Source: Streptomyces griseoviridis (lineage in GTDB: Bacteria > Actinomycetota > Actinomycetes > Streptomycetales > Streptomycetaceae). Taken from it: a stretch of 64,000 nucleotides of DNA. The stretch lies in the NCBI RefSeq assembly GCF_005222485.1, contig NZ_CP029078.1, positions 5,545,501 through 5,609,500 on the forward strand, in the 5' to 3' direction. Positions 1 through 7,908 of the stretch are shown piece after piece. The notes under the pieces were generated by a model, which worked only from the letters and a program-made list of their open reading frames with translations, ran no database searches and was not told the DNA's origin. A program made the position numbers and the translations under genes. How positions within the stretch are numbered: position 1 is the stretch's first letter; every line of letters begins with the position of its first letter.

Positions 1-241
1 GCGCGCCCGCCCGGTTCTGCATCTCCTGCTGGAAGTCCCGCAGCACCGCGTCCTGGGTGCGGGTGAGGACCGCCTCGCGGTTGAGCCAGTACGCGATGCC
101 CGACGCGGACACCGCCGCGGTGAGCGCCACGAGCCCGAACACGACCACAAGGCGCAGCCGCAGACTGGTGAACCGCAGCCGTGACCAGACCCCCTTGCGA
201 CCCGCGAACCAGCCGCGGATCCCCCCGTGCGCGTCGGTCAC
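1..241 (-). CDS. afsQ2: AfsQ2 sensor histidine kinase, N-terminal part (gene runs off the left edge)
   Basis: Only the first 80 codons are present. The GTG start overlaps the TGA of afsQ1 by four bases (GTGA), so the two are translationally coupled. The visible part has a basic N-terminus, a hydrophobic membrane segment at about residues 30-50 and the start of the extracytoplasmic sensor region. The kinase core lies outside the window. It is called AfsQ2 from its position directly after AfsQ1; in the family this membrane kinase phosphorylates AfsQ1. The identity rests on context because no catalytic motif is visible. Confidence 0.85.
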   Translation of the reverse strand, partial: MTDAHGGIRGWFAGRKGVWSRLRFTSLRLRLVVVFGLVALTAAVSASGIAYWLNREAVLTRTQDAVLRDFQQEMQNRAGA

Positions 242-915
242 TGAGGAACGTCCAGGCGGTAACCGACCCCGCGGACCGTACGGATGAGCGTCGGCGACGA
301 CGGGACGTCCTCGACCTTGGCGCGCAGCCGCTGCACACACGCGTCCACCAGACGGGAGTCGCCCAGGTAGTCGTGCTCCCACACCAGACGCAGCAACTGC
401 TGCCTGGACAGGGCCTGTCCGGGCCGCCGGCTCAGTTCGAGCAGCAACCGCAGCTCGGTCGGGGTGAGTTGGAGGTCCTCGCCGTTCTTCGTGACGGTCA
501 TGGCGGCGCGGTCGATGACGAGGCTGCCGAAGGCCGCCGCGTCGTTCGCCTCGCGCTCACCGCGCCGCAGCACGGCCCGGATGCGGGCGTCGAGGACCCG
601 CCCCTGCACGGGTTTGACGACGTAGTCGTCCGCGCCCGACTCCAGGCCGACGACCACGTCGATGTCGTCGCTGCGCGCGGTCAGCAGGATGATCGGGAGC
701 TGGTCGGTGCGCCGGATGCGCCGGCACACCTCGAACCCGTCGATGCCGGGCAGCATCACGTCCAGCACGATCAGGTCGGGGCGCTGCTCACGCAGCAGCT
801 TCAGGCCGTCCTCTCCGGTGGCAGCGGTGGCCACCCGGTGTCCCTGGCGCGTCAGTGAGAGCTCCAGGGCCGTACGGATGGCGTCGTCGTCCTCGATCAG
901 CAACAGGGAAGGCAC
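238..915 (-). CDS. afsQ1: AfsQ1 response regulator (OmpR/PhoB family)
   Basis: Two-component response regulator of 225 aa. The receiver domain starts LLLIEDDDAIRTAL and has the phospho-acceptor Asp in DLIVLDVMLPG (about residue 52). A winged-helix DNA-binding domain follows, ending VRTVRGVGYRLDVPQ. The sequence agrees with what I remember of S. coelicolor AfsQ1, which responds to nitrogen/glutamate conditions and influences antibiotic production. The GTG at 915 gives the family start; an in-frame ATG at 924 would add three residues. The divergent sigQ and the GTGAC-N6-GTGAC box between them support AfsQ1 over the related CseB. Confidence 0.93.
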   Translation of the reverse strand: MPSLLLIEDDDAIRTALELSLTRQGHRVATAATGEDGLKLLREQRPDLIVLDVMLPGIDGFEVCRRIRRTDQLPIILLTARSDDIDVVVGLESGADDYVVKPVQGRVLDARIRAVLRRGEREANDAAAFGSLVIDRAAMTVTKNGEDLQLTPTELRLLLELSRRPGQALSRQQLLRLVWEHDYLGDSRLVDACVQRLRAKVEDVPSSPTLIRTVRGVGYRLDVPQ

Positions 916-1023
916 GGGGCTCATTCTGGCCCATGGCGGGGTGGGGTTTCGACTCCTGTGCGGGTACGTGCCCTTACCGCCCCGTTCTGTGATCGTCCTG
1001 TGTACACCGTGCGACGGGCCCCT

Positions 1024-1039
1024 GTGACAGCTCTGTGAC
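1024..1039. promoter_or_regulatory. AfsQ1-binding box between afsQ1 and sigQ
   Basis: The bases GTGAC AGCTCT GTGAC form two direct GTGAC repeats with a 6-bp spacer. This exactly fits the published AfsQ1 consensus GTnAC-n6-GTnAC. The site lies in the divergent afsQ1/sigQ intergenic region, about 107 bp before the sigQ start, so AfsQ1 should control sigQ and perhaps itself. Confidence 0.8.
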
Positions 1040-1145
1040 AGTCGGCGGACACGGTCATGAAGTGACCCCGGCAAGCTTCTCGGCACAGGCAAGGCAGCAC
1101 CGCCTGGCAAGCGGAACACCGGAAGTCCACGACGGGGGGCGCGAG

Positions 1146-1889
1146 ATGAACACGCTGCACAGCACCAGCAACAGCGCGGTGGTCACGCGGCTGCACGACG
1201 TGGGCCGGGGTTCGGAGAAGTCCGGTGCCGTGAACTTGCGGGGGTGCGCTCACGGCACCGGGCGTCAGCACACCGCCTACATGACGGTGGTCGACGCCCG
1301 CACGGGGGACGCGGGGGAGACGGGGGAGAGCGCGTACAGGGAGGACACGGGGGAGCGTCGTTCACTGTCCGAGGCGGAGTTCACCGCCTACGTCCAGGAG
1401 CGCCGCGCCTCCCTGTACGCCACCGCCTACCACCTCACGGGGGACCGGTTCGAGGCCGAGGACCTGTTGCAGAGCGCGCTGTTCTCGACGTACCGGGCGT
1501 GGGAGCGGATCACCGACAAGGCCGCGGTCGGCGGCTATCTGCGCCGGACCATGACCAATCTGCACATCAGCGCGTGGCGCCGCCGCAAGCTGAACGAGTA
1601 CCCGACCGAGGAACTGCCGGAGACGCCCGGCGACACGGACGCGATGCGCGGCACCGAACTGCGCGCCGTCCTGTGGCAGGCGCTCGCCCGGCTGCCCGAA
1701 CTCCAGCGCACGATGCTGGTCCTGCGGTACTACGAGGGCCGCACCGACCCGGAGATCGCGGACATACTCGACATCAGTGTCGGCACGGTGAAGTCGAGCA
1801 TCTGGCGCTCCCTGCGCCGGCTGCGCGAGGACGAGGTCCTCAGCTTCGGCCGTGACGAGGAGGACGCCTTCGGCGAGTTGGTGGCCTGA
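1146..1889 (+). CDS. sigQ: SigQ, ECF / SigE-family RNA polymerase sigma factor
   Basis: Sigma-70 family protein of 247 aa. Region 2 is visible at FEAEDLLQSALFSTYRAW and the region 4 helix-turn-helix at DPEIADILDISVGTVKSSIW. The first 90 or so residues are a poorly conserved extension. The ATG at 1146 follows the purine-rich GGGGGGCGCGAG. A later ATG at 1281 (MTVVDARTG) would leave the sigma domains intact and cannot be excluded. Divergence from afsQ1 across an AfsQ1 box identifies it as SigQ, which in S. coelicolor acts with AfsQ1/Q2 on antibiotic regulation. No anti-sigma gene is adjacent. Confidence 0.88.
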   Translation: MNTLHSTSNSAVVTRLHDVGRGSEKSGAVNLRGCAHGTGRQHTAYMTVVDARTGDAGETGESAYREDTGERRSLSEAEFTAYVQERRASLYATAYHLTGDRFEAEDLLQSALFSTYRAWERITDKAAVGGYLRRTMTNLHISAWRRRKLNEYPTEELPETPGDTDAMRGTELRAVLWQALARLPELQRTMLVLRYYEGRTDPEIADILDISVGTVKSSIWRSLRRLREDEVLSFGRDEEDAFGELVA

Positions 1890-1998
1890 AGGTGACGGGG
1901 GGAACGAGGGAACGGTGACCGCCCCGGGGGGAGCGGTGACCGGACACGGGGGACCGAGGGGGGACGGGGGACACGGGGGACACGGGGGAAAACGGGGG

Positions 1999-2043
1999 GA
2001 GAGCGGGACTGGAGGGCCGGGGGGTCCCGCCAGTCCCGCTCTC
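1999..2043. terminator. Strong hairpin terminator after sigQ
   Basis: A perfect 14-bp stem, GAGAGCGGGACTGG paired with CCAGTCCCGCTCTC, closes a 17-nt GC-rich loop. It lies between the convergent ends of sigQ and the kinase-like gene and could serve both. The bases before it (about 1915-1995) are a G-run track of degenerate GGGGGACACG repeats. Confidence 0.8.
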
Positions 2044-2133
2044 ATGTGTGCGTCCGGAGGCAGCCGTGGCCCGGGAGGTCCTTCCGCGGGCGGGTCCTCA
2101 CCCTCGGACGCGGACGGCACCCGGTCCGTTCGG

Positions 2134-2769
2134 TCAGGGCGTCGGTGACGCGGCCGGGTCGCGGCCCACCGCCGCGGCGGCCAGCCGGCCCAGCGCCTCG
2201 TCCTTGGAGCAGGGGTGCGCGCCGAGGGCCGTCTGACGGACCACGATCGAGCGTTCCTGGCGCATCAGCCGCCAGCCGCGCCGCACCAGGAACGGCACCG
2301 ACTTGCGGCCCTCGCGCAGATCGCGCACGAAGCGGCGGCGGAAGGTGCGCAGCGGACCGCGGCTCAGGCACAGCGCGTCGGCCAGCAGGCCCAGTTCCCG
2401 GCAGCGGCCCACTATCTCGGCCGCGAAGATGCCCTCCGCCACGAACAGCGGGGTCCTGGCGATGTCGACGGTCTCGGTGCCGGTGCGGGCGCTGAGCGAG
2501 ATGTCGTACACCGGCACCTCGGTACGTCCGGCCCGGCACAGCTCCGCGATCGCGGCGACCGCCGCCTCCGTGTCCCAGGACCCCGGATGGTCCCAGTCGA
2601 TGTCCGAACTCCCCGCCACCAGCGGCAGCGTCGGGTCGTCACCCTCTTTGTAGAAGTCGTCGAGCCGCAGCACCGGCAGTCCCGAGCGGGCGGCGACGAG
2701 GGACTTGCCCGAGCCCGAGGGGCCGCAGAGCAGCACGACACGGGCGGAGGAGGGGAGATGGATGCTCAC
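2134..2769 (-). CDS. Uridine-kinase-like P-loop NTPase
   Basis: Soluble protein of 211 aa with a Walker A motif GPSGSGKS at residues 16-23, followed by LDDFYKEGDDPTLP, the substrate-binding stretch typical of the uridine kinase / phosphoribulokinase superfamily. FVAEGIFAAEI matches the strand after the nucleoside site. It probably phosphorylates a nucleoside or a similar small substrate with ATP or GTP. The substrate is inferred from family only; the nucleoside-catabolism genes nearby agree with it. The GTG at 2769 was chosen because it begins just before the P-loop strand; its ribosome site is weak. Confidence 0.75.
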   Translation of the reverse strand: MSIHLPSSARVVLLCGPSGSGKSLVAARSGLPVLRLDDFYKEGDDPTLPLVAGSSDIDWDHPGSWDTEAAVAAIAELCRAGRTEVPVYDISLSARTGTETVDIARTPLFVAEGIFAAEIVGRCRELGLLADALCLSRGPLRTFRRRFVRDLREGRKSVPFLVRRGWRLMRQERSIVVRQTALGAHPCSKDEALGRLAAAAVGRDPAASPTP

Positions 2770-2896
2770 GGGACACCAGTTTGACGCATCCCGTACCCGC
2801 TGCCGACCCCGCGGGTCGACTTTGGAGCGCGCGTCACACCTCAACTACCCTGTGTGCTGACCTGATTACACTGCGCACCAGAAGGTGGCACCAGCG

Positions 2897-3313
2897 ATGG
2901 CACGACAAGCGCCCTCCCCCCGACCGACCGCCCAGCGCGCCCTGATCGCCCTCGCCACCGCGGGAGCGGCCCTCGGCGCGGGCGCCGCGACGGCCTCCGC
3001 CGCCGACTCCGCCCCGGTGGTGGACGTCATGCGGACCCGGCCCACGTCCCTCGGGAAGATCGACCCGCAGTCCGGCCTCCAGGCGCTGACCGGCTCGGTC
3101 GGCTACGTCACGGGCCCGCTCGCCGGACTCAAGCCCAACCCGCTGGCCGGCACCGGCGTCGACCCGCTGGACAACGGCGTCGGCACCCAGCTCGCCGACT
3201 TCAAGGCCCTCAACACCCAGATGCTGACGGCGCCGGTCGCCCAGGCGTCCTCCATCGGCAACCTGCCGCTGGTGGGGCAGGCGACGGGGCTGTTGGGGGG
3301 TCTGGGCGGCTGA
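2897..3313 (+). CDS. Small secreted protein of unknown function
   Basis: 138 aa with a clear Sec-type signal peptide: a basic start, a hydrophobic Ala-rich core at about residues 14-33 and a cleavage site near ATASA-AD. The mature part is rich in Gly, Leu and Pro, with no Cys and no known domain, and ends in GLLGGLGG. AGAAGGTGG stands before the ATG at 2897; a GTG at 2885 is possible. I do not recognise a function; small secreted proteins like this are common in Streptomyces. Confidence 0.75.
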   Translation: MARQAPSPRPTAQRALIALATAGAALGAGAATASAADSAPVVDVMRTRPTSLGKIDPQSGLQALTGSVGYVTGPLAGLKPNPLAGTGVDPLDNGVGTQLADFKALNTQMLTAPVAQASSIGNLPLVGQATGLLGGLGG

Positions 3314-3330
3314 GGCCCGCAGGGCGCGAG

Positions 3331-3370
3331 GAAGCCGCGCCCGCCCCGGACGGAGGGCGGACGCGGCTTC
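3331..3370. terminator. Hairpin terminator between convergent genes
   Basis: GAAGCCGCG (3331-3339) pairs with CGCGGCTTC (3362-3370) around an inner GC-rich part. The right arm and its flank are repeated about 38 bp further on (GGACGCGGCTTCCGGTTCC twice), so the element looks duplicated. Confidence 0.6.
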
Positions 3371-3424
3371 CGGTTCCAGGGCCCCGTCCGTACGCGGACG
3401 CGGCTTCCGGTTCCGGGGCCCGCG

Positions 3425-4315
3425 TCAGTACGAGGAGCCGCCCGCGCCCAGCGAACCCGTCGGGTGCCAGACCGTCTTCGTCTCCAGGAACGGCGTCAGG
3501 CGGTCCGTGCCCGGGTCCGCCGACCAGTCGTCCACAGGCTGTGGACGCAGCACGCGCTTCAGGTTGCCGGCCGCCGCGATCTCCAGCTCCTTCGCCAGCG
3601 CCTCGTCGGCGCCCGCGAGGTCGATCGCGTTGACGTCCTGGTGCGCGGCGAGCGGCGCCGCGATCTCCGCCGTCCGGCCGGACAGCACGTTCACCACACC
3701 GCCCGGCACGTCCGAGGTGGCCAGCACCTCGCCCAGGGACAGGGCGGGGAGCGGGGCGCGCTCCGAGGCGACGACGACCGCCGTGTTGCCGGTCGCGATC
3801 ACCGGGGCCAGCACCGAGACCAGGCCGAGGAACGAGGAGTCCTGCGGGGCGACGACGGTGACCACGCCCGTCGGCTCGGGGGACGACAGGTTGAAGTACG
3901 GGCCCGCGACCGGGTTCCCGCCGCCCACCAGCTGGGCGATCTTGTCGGTCCAGCCCGCGTACCAGACCCAGCGGTCGATCGCCGCGTCCACCTGCGCCGC
4001 CGCCTTGGACTTCGACAGGCCCTCCGCCTCGGCGACCTCACGGGTGAACTGCTCCCGGCGGCCCTCCAGCATCTCGGCGACCCGGTACAGCACCTGGCCG
4101 CGGTTGTACGCCGTCGCGCCCGACCAGCCGCCGAACGCCTTGCGCGCGGCCACCACCGCGTCCCTCGCGTCCTTGCGGGACGACTGCGGCGCGTTGGCGA
4201 GCCAGTTGCCCTTGGAGTCCGTCACCTCGTACACCCGGCCGCTCTCGGAACGCGGGAACTTGCCTCCCACGTACAGCTTGTAGGTCTTGAAGACGGACAG
4301 TCGCGCGTCAGACAT
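3425..4315 (-). CDS. Half-length aldehyde dehydrogenase-family protein, catalytically incomplete
   Basis: 296 aa, whereas the family is usually about 480. It covers the N-terminal NAD-binding region of an ALDH (GKFPRSESGRVYEV, GLSKSKAAAQVDAAIDRWVWYAGW) and parts of the Rossmann fold. It lacks the ELGGK segment with the general-base Glu and the Cys-containing GQVC segment, both present in the neighbour. The ATG lies 8 bases inside the upstream aldehyde dehydrogenase gene, so translation is coupled. It may be a non-catalytic subunit of that enzyme; this is inference. The reading frame is open to a normal stop and does not look like recent decay. Confidence 0.85.
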   Translation of the reverse strand: MSDARLSVFKTYKLYVGGKFPRSESGRVYEVTDSKGNWLANAPQSSRKDARDAVVAARKAFGGWSGATAYNRGQVLYRVAEMLEGRREQFTREVAEAEGLSKSKAAAQVDAAIDRWVWYAGWTDKIAQLVGGGNPVAGPYFNLSSPEPTGVVTVVAPQDSSFLGLVSVLAPVIATGNTAVVVASERAPLPALSLGEVLATSDVPGGVVNVLSGRTAEIAAPLAAHQDVNAIDLAGADEALAKELEIAAAGNLKRVLRPQPVDDWSADPGTDRLTPFLETKTVWHPTGSLGAGGSSY

Positions 4316-5759
4316 CGAGGTACGCCTCCAGGCCGTGCCGGCCGCCCTCGCGGCCGAAGCCCGACTCCTTGTACCCGCCGAACGGCGAGGTCGGGTCGAA
4401 CTTGTTGAACGTGTTGGACCAGACGACACCCGCCCGGAGCTTGTTCGCGACCGCCAGGATGCGCGAACCCTTCTCCGTCCAGATGCCCGCCGACAGGCCG
4501 TACGGCGTGTTGTTGGCCTTCGCGACCGCCTCGTCGGGGGTGCGGAAGGTGAGCACCGAGAGCACCGGGCCGAAGATCTCGTCACGGGCCACCGTGTGGG
4601 CCTGGGTGACGTTCGTGAACAGCGTCGGCGCGAACCAGTAACCGGCGGAAGGCAGTTCGCACGCCGGGGACCAGCGCTCGGCGCCCTCCGCCTCGCCCGC
4701 CTCGACCAGGGAGGTGATCCGGGCGAGCTGCTCGGCGGAGTTGATCGCGCCGATGTCCGTGTTCTTGTCCAGCGGGTCACCGAGGCGCAGCGTGCCGAGG
4801 CGCCGCTTCAGCGCGTCCAGCAGCTCGTCCTCGACCGACTCCTGCACCAGCAGCCGCGAACCCGCGCAGCAGACCTGCCCCTGGTTGAAGAAGATGCCGT
4901 TGACGATGCCCTCGACGGCCTGGTCGAGCGGGGCGTCGTCGAAGACGATGTTGGCGCCCTTGCCGCCCAGTTCGAGGGTGAGCTTCTTGCGGGTGCCGGC
5001 GACCGTGCGGGCGATCTCCTTGCCGACGGCCGTGGAGCCGGTGAACGCCACCTTGTTCACGTCCGGGTGCGCCACCAGCGCGGCGCCCGCGTCGCCGTAC
5101 CCGGGAAGGATGTTGACGACACCCCTGGGCAGGCCCGCCTGGCGGCAGATGTCCGCGAAGAACAGCGCCGAGAGCGGGGTCGTCTCGGCCGGCTTCAGGA
5201 CGACCGTGTTGCCGGTCGCGAGCGCCGGGGCGATCTTCCACGCCAGCATCAGCAGCGGGAAGTTCCACGGGATGACCTGGCCCGCGACGCCCAGCGGACG
5301 CGGGTCGGCGCCGTAGCCGGCGTGCCCGAGCTTGTCGGCCCAGCCCGCGTAGTAGAAGAAGTGCGCGGCGACCAGCGGGAGGTCCGCGTCGCGCGTCTCC
5401 CGGATCGGCTTGCCGTTGTCGAGGGTCTCCAGGACGGCCAGCTCACGGCTGCGCTCCTGGATGATCCGGGCGATCCTGAACAGGTACTTGGCGCGCTCGG
5501 AGCCGGGCAGCGCCGACCACTTCTCGAACGCCTTGCGGGCGGCGCGCACCGCGCGCTCCACGTCCGCCTCGCCCGCGCGGGCGACCTCGGAGAGCACCTC
5601 CTCCGACGAGGGCGACACCGTCTTGAAGACCTTGCCCTCGGCCGCCTCGGCGAACTCGCCGTCGATGAACAGGCCGTAGGACGGCGCGATGTCGACGACC
5701 GCGCGCGACTCGGGCGCCGGCGCGTACGCGAATGCGGATGCCTGTGATTGCGTCGTCAT
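4308..5759 (-). CDS. NAD(P)-dependent aldehyde dehydrogenase
   Basis: Full-length ALDH of 483 aa. It has the cofactor/active-site signatures VIPWNFPLLM, FTGSTAVGKEI, LTLELGGKGANIVF with the general-base Glu, and NQGQVCCAGSRL with the nucleophilic Cys. It is the second gene of the deoC operon (6-bp gap). DeoC releases acetaldehyde, so this enzyme probably oxidises acetaldehyde to acetate or a related product during deoxyribose use. It overlaps the following half-ALDH gene by 8 bp. Confidence 0.9.
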   Translation of the reverse strand: MTTQSQASAFAYAPAPESRAVVDIAPSYGLFIDGEFAEAAEGKVFKTVSPSSEEVLSEVARAGEADVERAVRAARKAFEKWSALPGSERAKYLFRIARIIQERSRELAVLETLDNGKPIRETRDADLPLVAAHFFYYAGWADKLGHAGYGADPRPLGVAGQVIPWNFPLLMLAWKIAPALATGNTVVLKPAETTPLSALFFADICRQAGLPRGVVNILPGYGDAGAALVAHPDVNKVAFTGSTAVGKEIARTVAGTRKKLTLELGGKGANIVFDDAPLDQAVEGIVNGIFFNQGQVCCAGSRLLVQESVEDELLDALKRRLGTLRLGDPLDKNTDIGAINSAEQLARITSLVEAGEAEGAERWSPACELPSAGYWFAPTLFTNVTQAHTVARDEIFGPVLSVLTFRTPDEAVAKANNTPYGLSAGIWTEKGSRILAVANKLRAGVVWSNTFNKFDPTSPFGGYKESGFGREGGRHGLEAYLDV

Positions 5760-5765
5760 GGGATC

Positions 5766-6722
5766 TCAGTCCACCGTCACGTAGTCAGGGCCGGAGTAGC
5801 GGCCGGTGGCCAGCTTCTGACGCTGCATCAGCAGGTCGTTCAGGAGCGAGGACGCACCGAAGCGGAACCAGTGGTTGTCGAGCCAGTCGGCGCCCGCGGT
5901 CTCGTTGACCAGCACCAGGAACTTGAGCGCGTCCTTGGTGGTGCGGATGCCGCCGGCCGGCTTCACGCCGATCTGGACGCCGGTCTGCGCGCGGAAGTCG
6001 CGCACCGCCTCCAGCATCAGCAGGGTGTTGGCCGGTGTCGCGTTCACCGCGACCTTGCCGGTCGACGTCTTGATGAAGTCGGCGCCCGCCAGCATGCCGA
6101 GCCAGCTGGCCCGGCGGATGTTGTCGTACGTCGACAGCTCGCCGGTCTCGAAGATGACCTTGAGCCGGGCCGCGGGCCCGCAGGCCTCCTTCACGGCCAC
6201 GATCTCCTCGTACACCTTCAGGTAGCGGCCCGCGAGGAACGCCCCGCGGTCGATGACCATGTCGATCTCGTCGGCGCCCGCGGCGACCGCGTCGTGGACG
6301 TCGGCCAGCTTCACGCCGAGCGCGGCGCGGCCGGCCGGGAAGGCGGTGGCGACGGAGGCGACCTTCACCGGGGAACCGGCCACCGCCTCCTTCGCGACGG
6401 CCACCATGTCGGGGTAGACGCAGACGGCCGCCGTGGCGGGCGTCTGCCGGTCGGTCGGGTCGGGGCGCACGGCCTTGACGCCGAGCGCCCGGACCTTGCC
6501 CGGGGTGTCCGCGCCTTCCAGCGTCGTCAGATCGACCATCGAGATGGCCAGGTCGATGGCGTACGCCTTCGCGGTCGTCTTGATGGAACGGGTGCCGAGG
6601 GAGGCCGCACGGGCCTCGAGGCCGACCGGGTCGACGCCGGGCAGCCCGTGGAGAAAACGGCGCAGCGTGCTGTCGGACGCGGTGACGTCCCCGAGAGCGG
6701 GTGCTGTGGGTGCAGTGGGCAT
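5766..6722 (-). CDS. deoC: Deoxyribose-phosphate aldolase
   Basis: Class I aldolase of 318 aa that cleaves 2-deoxyribose-5-phosphate into glyceraldehyde-3-phosphate and acetaldehyde. The Schiff-base Lys lies in ADFIKTSTGK, the second catalytic Lys in IGVKPAGGIRT, and the catalytic Asp in EIDMVID. It is longer than E. coli DeoC (about 259 aa) because of an N-terminal stretch common in actinobacteria. The ATG at 6722 is the first after a promoter-like region. A CTACGCGCGTAG palindrome starts 20 bp upstream, the same one found before the purine nucleoside phosphorylase gene. It is the first gene of an operon with two aldehyde dehydrogenase-type genes. Confidence 0.95.
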   Translation of the reverse strand: MPTAPTAPALGDVTASDSTLRRFLHGLPGVDPVGLEARAASLGTRSIKTTAKAYAIDLAISMVDLTTLEGADTPGKVRALGVKAVRPDPTDRQTPATAAVCVYPDMVAVAKEAVAGSPVKVASVATAFPAGRAALGVKLADVHDAVAAGADEIDMVIDRGAFLAGRYLKVYEEIVAVKEACGPAARLKVIFETGELSTYDNIRRASWLGMLAGADFIKTSTGKVAVNATPANTLLMLEAVRDFRAQTGVQIGVKPAGGIRTTKDALKFLVLVNETAGADWLDNHWFRFGASSLLNDLLMQRQKLATGRYSGPDYVTVD

Positions 6723-6741
6723 GGTCACCAGACGAGCATAT

Positions 6742-6753
6742 CTACGCGCGTAG
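6742..6753. promoter_or_regulatory. 12-bp palindrome CTACGCGCGTAG upstream of deoC
   Basis: A perfect palindrome. Read on the deoC strand, it lies just before a possible -10 element TATGCT (6740-6735), so a bound protein would block transcription. The same 12 bp occur at 14233-14244 before the phosphorylase gene. Operator function is inferred. Confidence 0.6.
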
Positions 6754-6849
6754 CGGCTGTACACCCCCGGGTCTCCGTCCGTGACCCGCGGCACCGTCCA
6801 CGGGCACCGCGTACCGGCGGCGCCGGGGCCGTCGGGCAGAATCGGGAGC

Positions 6850-7653
6850 ATGAGCACCCCGGAACACCCGTCACCCGCGCCGCGGCCCACCGCACCCGAG
6901 TCACCCGACCGGGCCTACCGGTCGCCCGCGGCGCTCGCCGGCGGTGTCCTGCTGCTCGGCATCATCGGCTGGCTCGGCATCGACGCGATCGTCAAGGGCC
7001 ACGGCCGCACCCCCTGGCTGGCCCTCGCCACCCTGCTCCTCGTCGTCCCGCTGGTCGTCGCCTTCACCCTGCGCCCGGCCGTCTTCGCCAACGAGGAGCG
7101 GCTGCGCATCCGCAACCCGTTCCGCGTCGTCGTGGTGCCGTGGTCGCGGGTGGTCTCGCTGCGCTCCAGCTTCTCGAACGAGGTCGTCATCGACTCCGGC
7201 GCCAAGTACCAGCTCTGGGCGGTGCCGGTCTCGCTGCGCGGCCGCAAGAAGGCGTCCCGCAGGCAGGCCCGCGCGGCGGCCGAGGCGTCCAGGGCGGCCC
7301 AGGGCGGCGGCCGGGGCGGACGCGGCTTCGGCGGCGGCTTCAGCGGGTTCGGTGGCGGCTTCGGCGGCTTCGGCGGGACGTCGGACGAGGCTTCCGCGGC
7401 CGACGGCCCGGCCCGCGCCGAGACCGACAAGGTCATGGACGACCTGCGCGAACTCCTCGCGGCCCAGGAGTCCCGCGCGACCGGCGGAACCCCCGGGACG
7501 GGCGGGACGCCCGGGACCACGCCGGCCGCCGCGACCACGGACCCCACCGCGATCACCCCGCACGGCGAGGTGACCGCACGCTGGGCGTACGAGATCGTCG
7601 CCCCGGCCCTCGCGGGCGCGGTGGTGCTGGCGATCCTGCTGGCGACGGGCTGA
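6850..7653 (+). CDS. PH-domain membrane protein
   Basis: 267 aa. Two hydrophobic segments (about residues 28-46 and 55-75) are followed by a bacterial PH-like domain: RPAVFANEERLRIRNPFR, then VVPWSRVVSLRSSFSNEVVI. After it come a basic Arg/Lys stretch, a Gly/Phe-rich repeat tract (GGGFSGFGGGFGGFGG, about residues 160-175), a Thr/Gly/Pro linker and a C-terminal membrane helix. Family members are of unknown function. It is divergent from deoC; the start at 6850 has GGGAG very close in front. Confidence 0.75.
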   Translation: MSTPEHPSPAPRPTAPESPDRAYRSPAALAGGVLLLGIIGWLGIDAIVKGHGRTPWLALATLLLVVPLVVAFTLRPAVFANEERLRIRNPFRVVVVPWSRVVSLRSSFSNEVVIDSGAKYQLWAVPVSLRGRKKASRRQARAAAEASRAAQGGGRGGRGFGGGFSGFGGGFGGFGGTSDEASAADGPARAETDKVMDDLRELLAAQESRATGGTPGTGGTPGTTPAAATTDPTAITPHGEVTARWAYEIVAPALAGAVVLAILLATG

Positions 7654-7908
7654 GCGGGGGGCGAGGGCGGGGCGCCGGGAACCCGGAGCCGGGGGTCAGG
7701 CCGCCGGACGGCCTCCGCCGCCTCTCCGGGACGTGACGGACGGCCCCTCGGGCCGGTCCCGCTGCCCGCCGCCGGGACACCCGACGGCTGCCGTCCCCGG
7801 GACGGCGACCGGGCAGGGCACCGGGCCGCGGCGCCGCCGTCCCGCCCGCTCGCCCCGCTGATCGCCGCCGTCCGGGCTGCCTTCCCCGTGCTGCTGCCGT
7901 GAGGTCGC
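7654..7908. other. Intergenic region with short GC-rich palindromes
   Basis: No convincing gene on either strand. It contains a small hairpin (GCCGTCC / GGACGGC, 7790-7806, 3-nt loop) that may help end transcription of the convergent flanking genes. Confidence 0.4.

Noticed and set aside
238..1889. CseB/CseC with SigE as the identity of the regulator, kinase and sigma genes
   Set aside because: In the sigE-cse locus all genes are on one strand; here the sigma gene is divergent and a GTnAC-n6-GTnAC box is present, as for AfsQ1/SigQ.
3530..3546. GTCCACAGGCTGTGGAC palindrome resembling paired DnaA boxes
   Set aside because: It lies inside the half-ALDH coding region and follows normal codon use; no origin features around it.
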